Below are positions 15,438 to 23,310 of a stretch of DNA of 52,693 bases, in pieces (position 1 is the first letter of the stretch; the number at the start of each line of letters is the position of its first letter). Source of the DNA: Lentisphaerota bacterium (GTDB taxonomy: Bacteria; Verrucomicrobiota; Lentisphaeria; Victivallales; Victivallaceae); NCBI GenBank assembly GCA_015061545.1, contig SUWJ01000016.1:1-52693 (forward strand), given 5' to 3'. The position numbers and the translations under genes are program-made. The notes under the pieces are model-generated. The model did no database searches. It had not been told where the DNA came from and saw only the letters and a program-made list of their open reading frames with translations.

Positions 15438-16123
15438 GTGATTTTCAAAGCCGTTATGCCGCGCTGGAGCAGGAAATAGCCGCCCTTACGGAACAGAACC
15501 GGCGCGGAGAAAAGGTCAAAGTTCTGGCGGTCAGCAAAACGTTCCCTGCCGAAGCGATTCAGGAAGCCTACGCCTGCGGCGTGCGTATGTTCGGCGAAAA
15601 CAAGATCCAGGAACTTGCCGTTAAAGCCGAAGCGCTGCCGAAAGATATCCAATGGCACTTTATCGGTCATTTGCAGAGCAATAAAGCTGCCAAAGCGGTG
15701 CAGTATGCCGACTGGATCCACTCCGTAGACTCAATAAAACTGCTTAACAAGCTGGATCGCTGCGCTGCCGAACAGGGCAAATGCCCTTGTATATTGCTGG
15801 AAGTAAATTCGGGCGAAGCTGCTAAATCAGGCGTGGATTACGATGGATTGGCAGAACTTGCCGAAGCGGCGCTCAAGGCGGAAAATCTGAAGTTCTGCGG
15901 CCTTATGACCATGGCGCCGTTGTGCGATGACCCCGCCGTTTGGCAGCAGGCGTTTGCCCGCTTGCGGATCGCCCGCGACGGCTTGGAAAAACGATTCAAC
16001 TGCACTTTGCCTGAGCTTTCGATGGGGATGACAGGCGATATGGCGCAGGCGGTGGCGGAAGGGGCAACGATCGTCCGCATCGGCAGCCGTCTGTTCGGCA
16101 ATCGGGATTATTCGCAAAAGTAA
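15434..16123 (+). CDS. yggS: Pyridoxal phosphate homeostasis protein, YggS family
   Basis: A PLP-binding TIM-barrel protein without known catalytic activity that keeps free PLP and amino/keto-acid pools balanced. The 229-aa product contains KVLAVSKTFP with the PLP lysine (Lys35), FGENKIQE (53-60), IQWHFIGHLQSNK (72-84), the CGLMTMAP block, and LSMGMTGDMAQAVAEGATIVRIGSRLFG near the C-terminus with the phosphate-binding region. All are family hallmarks. Length is normal. It overlaps cysE by four bases. Co-expression with serine acetyltransferase is plausible because downstream cysteine synthase uses PLP, but that link is inferred. Confidence 0.94.
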   Translation: MSDFQSRYAALEQEIAALTEQNRRGEKVKVLAVSKTFPAEAIQEAYACGVRMFGENKIQELAVKAEALPKDIQWHFIGHLQSNKAAKAVQYADWIHSVDSIKLLNKLDRCAAEQGKCPCILLEVNSGEAAKSGVDYDGLAELAEAALKAENLKFCGLMTMAPLCDDPAVWQQAFARLRIARDGLEKRFNCTLPELSMGMTGDMAQAVAEGATIVRIGSRLFGNRDYSQK

Positions 16124-16493
16124 AATCCCGGGAGCGTTGAGTTTTTTTGGGGGATATGTTGCCGGATAGAACGGATAAGCCGGTCAGAAGTGCGCGGCGC
16201 TGAAAAATATGCTTTTTTTCAGAAAAATTATTTTTTTACGGCAACAAAATTGACAATTACAGCGTCTATATGCTGCGGATCCCCCATTGGATTCCCATCC
16301 CGTAATCCGATGCCGATCAGGTGCAATGCCTGGTCGGCATCGGTCTTTTCCGGCGTTACAGGGGCGTTTGAGGCGTTAAACTGCGGAAAAAGCTCAAAAA
16401 AAACCGTTAAATATTTTCTTTCAAGGCAAATCGGTGGTATATTATTGAGATTGCAATTTTTCAGTATATAACACTTTACAACAGGAAGAAAAG
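16124..16493. promoter_or_regulatory. 370-bp leader region of hom with possible transcription attenuator
   Basis: No normal gene. Plus-strand frame at 16238-16261 reads T-A-T-K-L-T-I-T with four Thr codons and one Ile, inside an open frame starting at GTG 16190. A 9-bp hairpin (CATTGGATT 16285-16293 with AATCCGATG 16304-16312) follows, and its 3' arm overlaps the 5' arm of a strong 15-bp terminator hairpin (16307-16343). This is the classic layout of threonine-responsive attenuation before homoserine dehydrogenase, but no good ribosome site precedes the GTG. A plain yggS terminator plus a separate hom promoter (TATATT near 16438) is the simpler alternative. Confidence 0.4.
16307..16349 (+). 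terminator. Strong stem-loop with T-rich tail upstream of hom
   Basis: CCGATGCCGATCAGG (16307-16321) pairs over all 15 positions (one G-U) with CCTGGTCGGCATCGG (16329-16343) around a 7-base loop, followed by TCTTTT. Sits 184 bp after yggS and about 145 bp before hom. Confidence 0.75.
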
Positions 16494-17789
16494 ATGGCTC
16501 AAACAGTAAAAGTCGGGATCATCGGATTTGGCACCGTTGGTGCGGGTGCAGCGGTTAATCTGCTGAAAAATCACGATGTTATTTTGGAACGCACCAATGT
16601 AGATGTAAAACTGGTCAGGATTGCCGATAAAGATATTACCAGCGATCGCGGCGTACAGGTTCCTGCCGAACTGCTGACCACCAGCGTGGACGAACTTATT
16701 GCTGAGTCCGATGTGGTGGTGGAACTTATCGGCGGCACTACCATTGCAGGCGATTTTATTCTCAAGGCGCTCAATGCAGGTAAATCGGTGGTCACCGCCA
16801 ACAAGGCGCTGCTTGCCACCCGCGGCAACGAACTCTTTGCCGCGGCCGAAAAGAATAGCTGCGATCTTTACTACGAAGCCAGCGTGGCGGGGGGTATCCC
16901 GGTTATCAAGGCGCTGCGGGAAGGGTTGGTATCCAACCGCATTATCCGTATGTACGGGATCATGAACGGTACCTGCAACTACATTCTTACGCGTATGGAA
17001 GCGGAAGGTGCCGCTTTTGAACCTGTGCTTAAAGATGCTCAGGCGCTGGGTTATGCCGAAGCGAATCCCTCGCTGGATGTGGATGGTTTTGATACGGCGC
17101 ACAAGGCGGCGATCCTGGCGGGTCTGGCTTACGGCAAGTGGTTCGGTCTGGAAGCGGTTTCCGTGGAAGGTATCAGCAATATCACCCAGCTGGATATGAA
17201 GATGGCGGGTAAACTCGGCTACCGCTTCAAGCTGCTGGCGGTCATCAAAAATATTGACGGTGCGGTTCAGATCTCGGTGGCGCCCACGCTGATTCCCGCC
17301 AACAGTATGCTCGGCGCGATCTCAGGCGTTTTCAACGGCGTGATGATCGAGGGCGATACCGTGGGGCAGACGCTTTTCTACGGCCGCGGTGCGGGGCGCG
17401 ATGCCACCGCCAGCGCAGTAGTTGCCGATGTTACGGATGTGGCGCTTAATATTGCCAATAAATCGGTGCGCAGAGTTCCTGCGTTCCGCGCGGGTGCCGA
17501 AGATGTGCAGCTGGTCAAGCCCGAAGAACTTTTCAGCCGCTTCTATCTGCGTCTGGCAGTCAAGGAACAGCCCGGTGTGGTGGCGGCGGTAACTGATATT
17601 CTGGCGAAGAACCAGATCAGTATTTCCAGCTTGATGCAGCCCGAAAACGAAGCTCACGACGGGCAGATCCCGCTGCTGATAGTCACTCATGCCACCAAAG
17701 AAGTCGCTATGAAGGCGGCGATGGAAGAAATCGCCCGTCTGGATTATGTGGACAGCAAAGTAAATATGTTCAGAATCGAGGATATCTAA
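16494..17789 (+). CDS. hom: Homoserine dehydrogenase
   Basis: Reduces aspartate semialdehyde to homoserine, the branch to threonine and methionine. The 431-aa single-function form has the NAD(P) motif GFGTVGAGAA (11-20), TANKALLA with the conserved Lys104, YEASVAGGIPVI, GIMNGTCNYILT (155-166) and PSLDVDGFDTAHKAAIL (about 192-208) with the substrate Asp/Lys residues. A C-terminal ACT domain (about 350-431, FYLRLAVKEQPGVVAAVTDIL) suggests threonine feedback inhibition. ACAGGAAG lies just before the ATG. Aspartate kinase follows after 3 bp, and a possible attenuator lies upstream. The assignment is secure. Confidence 0.95.
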   Translation: MAQTVKVGIIGFGTVGAGAAVNLLKNHDVILERTNVDVKLVRIADKDITSDRGVQVPAELLTTSVDELIAESDVVVELIGGTTIAGDFILKALNAGKSVVTANKALLATRGNELFAAAEKNSCDLYYEASVAGGIPVIKALREGLVSNRIIRMYGIMNGTCNYILTRMEAEGAAFEPVLKDAQALGYAEANPSLDVDGFDTAHKAAILAGLAYGKWFGLEAVSVEGISNITQLDMKMAGKLGYRFKLLAVIKNIDGAVQISVAPTLIPANSMLGAISGVFNGVMIEGDTVGQTLFYGRGAGRDATASAVVADVTDVALNIANKSVRRVPAFRAGAEDVQLVKPEELFSRFYLRLAVKEQPGVVAAVTDILAKNQISISSLMQPENEAHDGQIPLLIVTHATKEVAMKAAMEEIARLDYVDSKVNMFRIEDI

Positions 17790-17792
17790 GTT

Positions 17793-19205
17793 ATGGCCAA
17801 TTTGCATACTGTAGAAAAAATCGGCGGAACTTCCATGAGCCGTTTCGGCGAGCTGATGGACAATATTCTTATCGGCAAGCGTTCGGGTGCTGATTTGTAC
17901 AACCGCATTTTTGTAGTTTCCGCCTACGGCGGGATCACCAATCTGCTGCTGGAAGATAAAAAGACCGGCGCACCCGGGATCTACGGATTGTTTGCCGCTG
18001 GCGACAGCGATTGGGAGCTTAAACTTGCCGAAACCCGTAACCGCATGATCGAATACAACCGCTCCTTTGAATCGCTGGGGCTGGATCAGAGTGTGGCGGA
18101 TAACTTTGTCAACGAACGTATGGACGGGATCCGCGACAGCTTGCGCAACATCCTTAAATTGCGTACTTACGGGCACTTCAAGCCCGAAGATTACCTGCCC
18201 GCCACCCGCGAATTCCTCAGCGCCGTGGGCGAAGCGCACAGCGCGTTCAACGCGGTGGAGATCCTGCGCAAACACGGTGTCAATGCGGTGTTTATCGACC
18301 TTTCGGGCTGGAAGGAAAACGAATCGGAAACGATCGAAGAAAATATCAACCGGCACCTGAACGGTTTGAACTTTGCCGAATGTATGCCCATTGTGACCGG
18401 CTATGTGAAATGCGCCAACGGCATTATGAACAGCTTTGACCGCGGCTACAGCGAAATCACTTTCAGCAAACTGGCGGTGGTCACCAATGCCTGCGAAGGG
18501 ATCATTCACAAAGAGTTCCACCTTTCCACGGGCGACCCCAAACTTATGGGCGCCGACCGCGTCCGCACGATCGGTCATACCAACTTTGATATTGCCGACC
18601 AGCTGGCGGATATGGCGATGGAAGCGATCCACCCCAAGGCCTCCAAAGAGATGGAACGCAACGGCATCAGCATCCGGGTCAAAAATGCCTTCGATCCCGA
18701 ACACCCCGGCACGCTTATCAGCAGCGATTATGTGTCGCCCACGCCCAGAATCGATATGATCTGCGGCAGAAGCGATATTCTGGCGATTGAAATTTTTGAT
18801 TCCGGCATGGTCGGACAGAGCGGTTACGATCACCGTATCACCGATATTCTTGCCCGCCACAAGATCAGCTATATTGCCAAAAATACCAACGCCAATACGA
18901 TCACGCATTACGTTTCCGAAAAGAACTCCAAACTGCAGGCGTGTCTGGATGAGCTGGAAGCAACTTTCAGCAAGAGTGCGCATATTCAGCAGCGCAAGGT
19001 GGCGATCGTGGGCGTTATCGGCAGCAATATGAAGATCCCCGGGTTTCTTGCCAAGGCGGCATCGGCGCTTTCCGACGCCAATATCAATGTGCTGGCGCTG
19101 GATCAGTGTATGCGGCAGGTGAATATGCAGTTCATTATCGAACGCGATGACTTCCAGCAGGCGCAGATCGCTCTGCACCGCAAGCTGGTGGAAAATATCG
19201 ACTGA
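17793..19205 (+). CDS. Aspartate kinase, ectoine-type (Ask_Ect-like) subfamily
   Basis: Phosphorylates L-aspartate to open the aspartate-family pathway. The 470-aa product begins LHTVEKIGGTSMSRFGELMD, with KIGGTSMS replacing the usual KFGGTSVA, and continues RIFVVSAYGGITNLLLEDKK, FDRGYSEITFSKLA and IIHKEFHLSTGDP. As far as I recall, these are hallmarks of the Ask_Ect aspartokinases encoded with ectABC. A C-terminal ACT pair (about 325-470) is present. No ectoine gene is in the window, and here the enzyme is fused into a hom-ask operon (3-bp gap), so it most likely serves Thr/Met/Lys synthesis. Ask_Ect enzymes are reported to be weakly feedback-regulated, which may matter here. Confidence 0.88.
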   Translation: MANLHTVEKIGGTSMSRFGELMDNILIGKRSGADLYNRIFVVSAYGGITNLLLEDKKTGAPGIYGLFAAGDSDWELKLAETRNRMIEYNRSFESLGLDQSVADNFVNERMDGIRDSLRNILKLRTYGHFKPEDYLPATREFLSAVGEAHSAFNAVEILRKHGVNAVFIDLSGWKENESETIEENINRHLNGLNFAECMPIVTGYVKCANGIMNSFDRGYSEITFSKLAVVTNACEGIIHKEFHLSTGDPKLMGADRVRTIGHTNFDIADQLADMAMEAIHPKASKEMERNGISIRVKNAFDPEHPGTLISSDYVSPTPRIDMICGRSDILAIEIFDSGMVGQSGYDHRITDILARHKISYIAKNTNANTITHYVSEKNSKLQACLDELEATFSKSAHIQQRKVAIVGVIGSNMKIPGFLAKAASALSDANINVLALDQCMRQVNMQFIIERDDFQQAQIALHRKLVENID

Positions 19206-19209
19206 GATC

Positions 19210-19935
19210 ATGAGCGAATATCTGGCCAAATTTATTGCCCGCTGCGGCGCAGCTGCCCGCAGAAAGGCTGCCGATTTGGTCAAATCAGGGAAAGTACTGG
19301 TCAATGGCCGGGTCGTAATCGACCCGGCTTTTTTGGTGGACGGTTCCCGGGATAAGGTGGCGCTGAACGGTGCGGAGTTGAAAGCCCCGCAGGAAAACGT
19401 TTATATAATGCTCAATAAACCGGTGGGTTACACCACCAGCCACAGCGATAAACACGCCGATCATCTGGCGGTAGAATTGATCGACTGCCTCGAAGCTCAG
19501 CGGCTGGTTCCGGCGGGCAGGCTCGACCGCGACAGCGAAGGTTTGCTGATATTTTCCAACGATGGAAATTTTATCCAGCAGCTTGCCCACCCGCGTTACA
19601 ATGTATGCAAGGAGTATCGGGTGCTTGCCGATAAAGCGCTGGATGCCGCGGCGCAGCGGAGGATGCTCAACGGCATAAAAGATGATAACGAATTGCTGCG
19701 GGCATTAAAGGTGAGCGCTTGCAGCAGCGAAGATAATTGTTACATAATCGTACTTAACGAGGGCAGAAAACGGCAAATCCGCCGGATGCTGCGCGCTTGC
19801 GGGGCGGCAACATTGCGCTTGCAGAGAATTTCCGTCGGCAGCGTGAGGCTGGGGGATTTGCCCGCGGGTAAATGGCGGCACCTGACTGAAGAGGAGGTAA
19901 ACTCTCTGCGGGAGTGCTGCCGGCAGGGGCAGTAA
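19210..19935 (+). CDS. Pseudouridine synthase, RsuA/RluB/RluE/RluF type
   Basis: Converts a uridine in rRNA to pseudouridine. Starting at ATG 19210, just after the aspartate kinase stop, gives 241 aa. An N-terminal S4 RNA-binding domain (about 1-60, LAKFIARCGAAARRKAADLVKSGKVLVNG) is followed by the catalytic domain with YIMLNKPVGYTTS and the motif GRLDRDSEGLLIFSNDG, whose Asp (GRLD) is the family nucleophile, then GRKRQIRRML. Architecture fits RluB or RsuA, but which rRNA position is modified cannot be said. It ends 65 bp from the convergent ABC-F gene; no strong terminator is seen between them. Confidence 0.93.
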   Translation: MSEYLAKFIARCGAAARRKAADLVKSGKVLVNGRVVIDPAFLVDGSRDKVALNGAELKAPQENVYIMLNKPVGYTTSHSDKHADHLAVELIDCLEAQRLVPAGRLDRDSEGLLIFSNDGNFIQQLAHPRYNVCKEYRVLADKALDAAAQRRMLNGIKDDNELLRALKVSACSSEDNCYIIVLNEGRKRQIRRMLRACGAATLRLQRISVGSVRLGDLPAGKWRHLTEEEVNSLRECCRQGQ

Positions 19936-20000
19936 CAACAACAAATTTTCTGTTGAATCAGCAGCGTTGGCTTGAAAAACAAGCATCAGGGCGGCGGTTT

Positions 20001-21935
20001 TTACTCCGCAACAACAGCTTCCAATGCCAGCATGGCCTTTTCCCATTCGGCGGTGGCGTTTTCGAGTTTTTCCTGAACGATGGCGGATTCGCGCATCAGC
20101 TCGCCGAAGTCAGCACCGGGGGGCATGGCGAGTTTTTCCAGCAGTTCATTTTGTCTGGCATCAAGTTTTTCGATCCGTTTCTCCCAATCGGCGACGGCTT
20201 TTTCGGCGGCGCGTTTTTCGGCGTAGAGCTGCTGACGCTGTCTGGCGCGTTCCTGACGGCGGGCCTTGGCGTTGTTGTCGGATTTTTCGACCGGTTTGGC
20301 GGCGGCAGGAGCGGGCGCATTTTCCTGAGCGACTTTTTCCAGAAAATAGTCGTAGTTGCCGAAATACTTTTTCACCCCCTGATCGCGCATGGCAATAACA
20401 GCGCTGGCGGTATTGCGGACAAATTCGATATCGTGGCTGACCAGACAGAGCGTACCTTTATAATTCTGCAATACTTCCTGCAGGATTTCCCGCCCTGCAA
20501 TATCCAGATGGGTGGTCGGCTCGTCCAGAATAAGCAAGTTGGGCGGATTGACAAAGATTCTGGCAAAGCAGAGGCGGATTTTTTCGCCACCTGAAAGCAC
20601 CGAACAGGGTTTGTAGGCGTTGTCGCCGGGGAAGCCGAAACTGCCCAGCACCGCCGGAATATTATTGATCGGGAAATCCGGCGCACAAGCAGCTTTGACC
20701 GTGTCGTAAACGGTATTTTCCATCACCAGCAGATCGGCAAATTCCTGCGCCAGATAACCCGGTACGATATGATGCCCCAGCACCACGCGCCCCGCCTGGG
20801 GCTGGAGCTTGCCGATCAACAGTTTAAGCAGCGTGGTTTTGCCCATACCGTTGTAGCCCACAAAGGCGAGTTTATCACCGCAGGCGATCTCCAGCTCCAG
20901 ATCTTTGAAGATCGTGCGCTGGCTGCCGGGATAGGCAAAGGTGATTTTTTCGAGCCGGGCCGCTTCGGTTCCGGCGTGAGGGGGATCGGGCAGCCGGAGA
21001 GTGCCTTTGCTGGCAAGATCATCCATCAAGACCACATCTTCCATGCGGTCAAGGGCCTTCTGCATACTTTTGGCGAGGGCGGCTTTGGTGCTTTTGGCGC
21101 GGAAACGGTCAATGGTGCGCTGCATTTGTTCCTTTTTGCGCACCTGATTCTGATACTGGGCATCAAGCACGGCAGAGGCGCGGGCGCGTTCTTTGCGGTA
21201 ATAGTCGTAATTGCCGGCATAGCGGGTCACGGAGCCTTTGTTGACTTCCAGCGTAACATTGGTCAGGCGGTTGAGCAGAAAACGGTCGTGGGAAATCAGC
21301 ATAAGCGTGCCATTGTAGCCTTTGAGAAAACGGCAAAGCCACTCCACCGCAGGTATATCCAGATAGTTGGAAGGTTCGTCCAGCAGCAGAACATCGGGGC
21401 GGGCGATCAACACTCTTGCCAAGGCTGCCCGCATCCGCCAGCCGCCGGAAAAACTTTTCAGGGGTTTGTTGAAATCATCGGACTTGAAGCCCAGCCCCGA
21501 AAGCGCCGCTTCGGCATCGCTTTTGAGCTGATAACCGCCCAGCTGCTCGAACAGACTTTGCAGTTCACCGTGACGGCGGAGCAGGCGTTCGTCGGAAGAA
21601 TCGGGATTTTCCGCCATAACGTGTTCAATGTGCTTGAGTTCTTTGGCGGCATCGCGCAGCTCGTCGATGGCGTCGGCAGTATATTCCACCAGCGGAATAT
21701 CCAAAACATCTGCATCCAGATTCTGATGCAGGCAGCCGATGCGCAGATCTTTGGGGGTGTTGACTGATCCGCCGTCGGGTTCCAGCTCGCCGGTAATAAT
21801 GGCAAACAAGGTACTTTTGCCCGCGCCGTTGGCGCCGACCACGCCGACCCGATCGCCGGAATTAATGCGGAAACTGACGTTGTTGAGCAATACTTGTTCG
21901 CCGTATCCTTTGTAAATATTCAAAAAATCTATCAT
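20001..21935 (-). CDS. ABC-F family ATP-binding protein (Uup/YheS-like)
   Basis: A soluble tandem-ATPase protein that acts on ribosomes rather than transport. The 644-aa product has two ATPase cassettes: Walker A GANGAGKST (34-42) with signature SFSGGWRMR and LLLDEPSNYLD, then Walker A GYNGMGKTT with LSGGEKIRL and LLILDEPTTHLD. The interdomain linker (YYRKERARASAVL...) carries the charged helices seen in ABC-F proteins. A C-terminal coiled coil (about 565-640, Glu/Lys/Ala-rich) resembles Uup/YheS extensions. No membrane segments are present. I use ATG 21935 because MIDFLNIYKGYG is the natural start; the TTG two codons upstream is less likely. Antibiotic-resistance function is possible but not shown. 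Confidence 0.92.
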   Translation of the reverse strand: MIDFLNIYKGYGEQVLLNNVSFRINSGDRVGVVGANGAGKSTLFAIITGELEPDGGSVNTPKDLRIGCLHQNLDADVLDIPLVEYTADAIDELRDAAKELKHIEHVMAENPDSSDERLLRRHGELQSLFEQLGGYQLKSDAEAALSGLGFKSDDFNKPLKSFSGGWRMRAALARVLIARPDVLLLDEPSNYLDIPAVEWLCRFLKGYNGTLMLISHDRFLLNRLTNVTLEVNKGSVTRYAGNYDYYRKERARASAVLDAQYQNQVRKKEQMQRTIDRFRAKSTKAALAKSMQKALDRMEDVVLMDDLASKGTLRLPDPPHAGTEAARLEKITFAYPGSQRTIFKDLELEIACGDKLAFVGYNGMGKTTLLKLLIGKLQPQAGRVVLGHHIVPGYLAQEFADLLVMENTVYDTVKAACAPDFPINNIPAVLGSFGFPGDNAYKPCSVLSGGEKIRLCFARIFVNPPNLLILDEPTTHLDIAGREILQEVLQNYKGTLCLVSHDIEFVRNTASAVIAMRDQGVKKYFGNYDYFLEKVAQENAPAPAAAKPVEKSDNNAKARRQERARQRQQLYAEKRAAEKAVADWEKRIEKLDARQNELLEKLAMPPGADFGELMRESAIVQEKLENATAEWEKAMLALEAVVAE

Positions 21936-22149
21936 GTGCAACCCGAATTTTATGCTTTGATCTTACACTTCATATTAAGATACACTTGCAGCGGCAATTT
22001 GTCAAATCTCTGTTCCTGAAAGGCAGGGAGTTATTTTTATGCAAAAAATGTCAAAAAGAGGTGTTATAAATTAAGCAAAAAGCCGACTTTGTGCTATATT
22101 GCAGAAAGTGCGTTTTTTTCTTGAAAATTTTACCATAAGGAGATGGATT

Positions 22150-23274
22150 ATGCAAGTACCGTTGTTGGATCTGGTTCCCCAGTACAAATCGCTGAAAAAT
22201 GAATTTATGAAGGTGATGGAAGAAGTTTGCGATTCCCAGCGTTTTATTCTGGGCGATAAAGTCGCGGAATTTGAAAAAGCCGCCGCTGAATATTGTCAGA
22301 CTCCTGACAGCATCGGCGTTACCAGCGGTTCCGATGCGCTGATCATTGCGCTGATGGAAGCCAATATCGGTGCGGGTGATGAAGTTATTACCTCCACCTT
22401 TACCTTCTTTGCCACCGCCGGAGCTATTGCTCGGGTGGGCGCTACCCCGGTTTTCTGCGATATCGACCCCGTAACGTTCAATATCGATGCCGATGCCGCC
22501 GCTGCCAAGATCACCGGTAAGACCAAAGCGATCATTCCCGTTCACCTGTTCGGTCAGGCGGCGGATATGGGCAAGATCATGGCGCTGGCGGAAAAACATA
22601 ACCTGATCGTTATCGAAGACGCCTGTCAGGCGATCGGCGCCGAATACGAAGGCAAGCGGGTCGGCTCCATCGGTAACTTCGGCTGTTTCTCCTTCTTCCC
22701 CAGCAAGAATCTGGGCTGCTTCGGCGATGGCGGACTGGTGTCGGTGCGTTGTCCTGAACGGGCAAAACGGCTGCGGATGCTGCGCAACCACGGTCAGGGC
22801 GCTACTTACGTTCACAATATGGTGGGCGGGAACTTCCGTCTGGATGCGCTGCAGGCGGCGGTGCTTTCCATCAAGCTGCCGCATCTGGACAGCTGGAGCG
22901 AAGCCCGTCAGAAGAACGCTGCCGAATATGAAGAACTCTTTGCCGCTGCCGGTTTGAGCGGTAAGATCGTTACGCCCAAGGCGGCGCCTTACGCCACCCG
23001 CCACATCTACAACCAGTACAGTATTCTGGTCAAAGGCGGCAAGCGCGATGAACTCAAGAGCTATTTGCAGGCGAACAACATCGGCTGCGCGGTCTACTAT
23101 CCGCTGTGTCTGCACTTGCAGGAATGTTTCAAGGATCTGGGCGGCAAAGTTGGCGACTGCCCCGTGGCAGAAGCGATTTCGGGTGAAATTCTGGCGCTGC
23201 CGATCTATCCTGAATCCACCCGCGAAATGCGCGAATATGTGGTCAGCACCATCAAGGCATTTTTTCAGGCGTAA
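22150..23274 (+). CDS. DegT/DnrJ/EryC1 family sugar aminotransferase
   Basis: A PLP-dependent enzyme that aminates keto-sugar nucleotides for envelope or surface glycans. The start at 22150 follows AAGGAG. The 374-aa product opens VPLLDLVPQY, then has GVTSGSDAL (56-64), FTFFATAGAI, the PLP-contacting IEDACQAIGAEYEG (155-168) and the lysine block FGCFSFFPSKNLGCFGDGG, in which Lys186 should form the Schiff base. The C-terminal part has ATRHIYNQY and YYPLCLHLQ typical of WbpE/ArnB-type enzymes. The partner is an exporter 36 bp downstream; a role in lipid A or O-antigen sugar modification is plausible but not demonstrated. Confidence 0.93.
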   Translation: MQVPLLDLVPQYKSLKNEFMKVMEEVCDSQRFILGDKVAEFEKAAAEYCQTPDSIGVTSGSDALIIALMEANIGAGDEVITSTFTFFATAGAIARVGATPVFCDIDPVTFNIDADAAAAKITGKTKAIIPVHLFGQAADMGKIMALAEKHNLIVIEDACQAIGAEYEGKRVGSIGNFGCFSFFPSKNLGCFGDGGLVSVRCPERAKRLRMLRNHGQGATYVHNMVGGNFRLDALQAAVLSIKLPHLDSWSEARQKNAAEYEELFAAAGLSGKIVTPKAAPYATRHIYNQYSILVKGGKRDELKSYLQANNIGCAVYYPLCLHLQECFKDLGGKVGDCPVAEAISGEILALPIYPESTREMREYVVSTIKAFFQA

Positions 23275-23310
23275 CAGCGCTGCAATATTGTAAAAATACG
23301 GAGAAAACCT

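Noticed and set aside
16124-16493. Lysine, SAM or other known riboswitch upstream of hom
   Set aside because: I could not match the sequence to the conserved core of any known class; only hairpins and a Thr-rich frame are visible.
15100-19210. Ectoine biosynthesis cluster suggested by the Ask_Ect-like kinase
   Set aside because: No ectA, ectB or ectC gene lies in the window; neighbours are hom and a pseudouridine synthase.
17322-19304. Open frame of 660 codons on the minus strand opposite hom and aspartate kinase
   Set aside because: Antisense shadow across two enzymes with full motifs.
20001-21935. ABC transporter gene
   Set aside because: Two ATPase cassettes but no membrane segments, plus the ABC-F linker and C-terminal coiled coil, so a ribosome-associated ABC-F protein.
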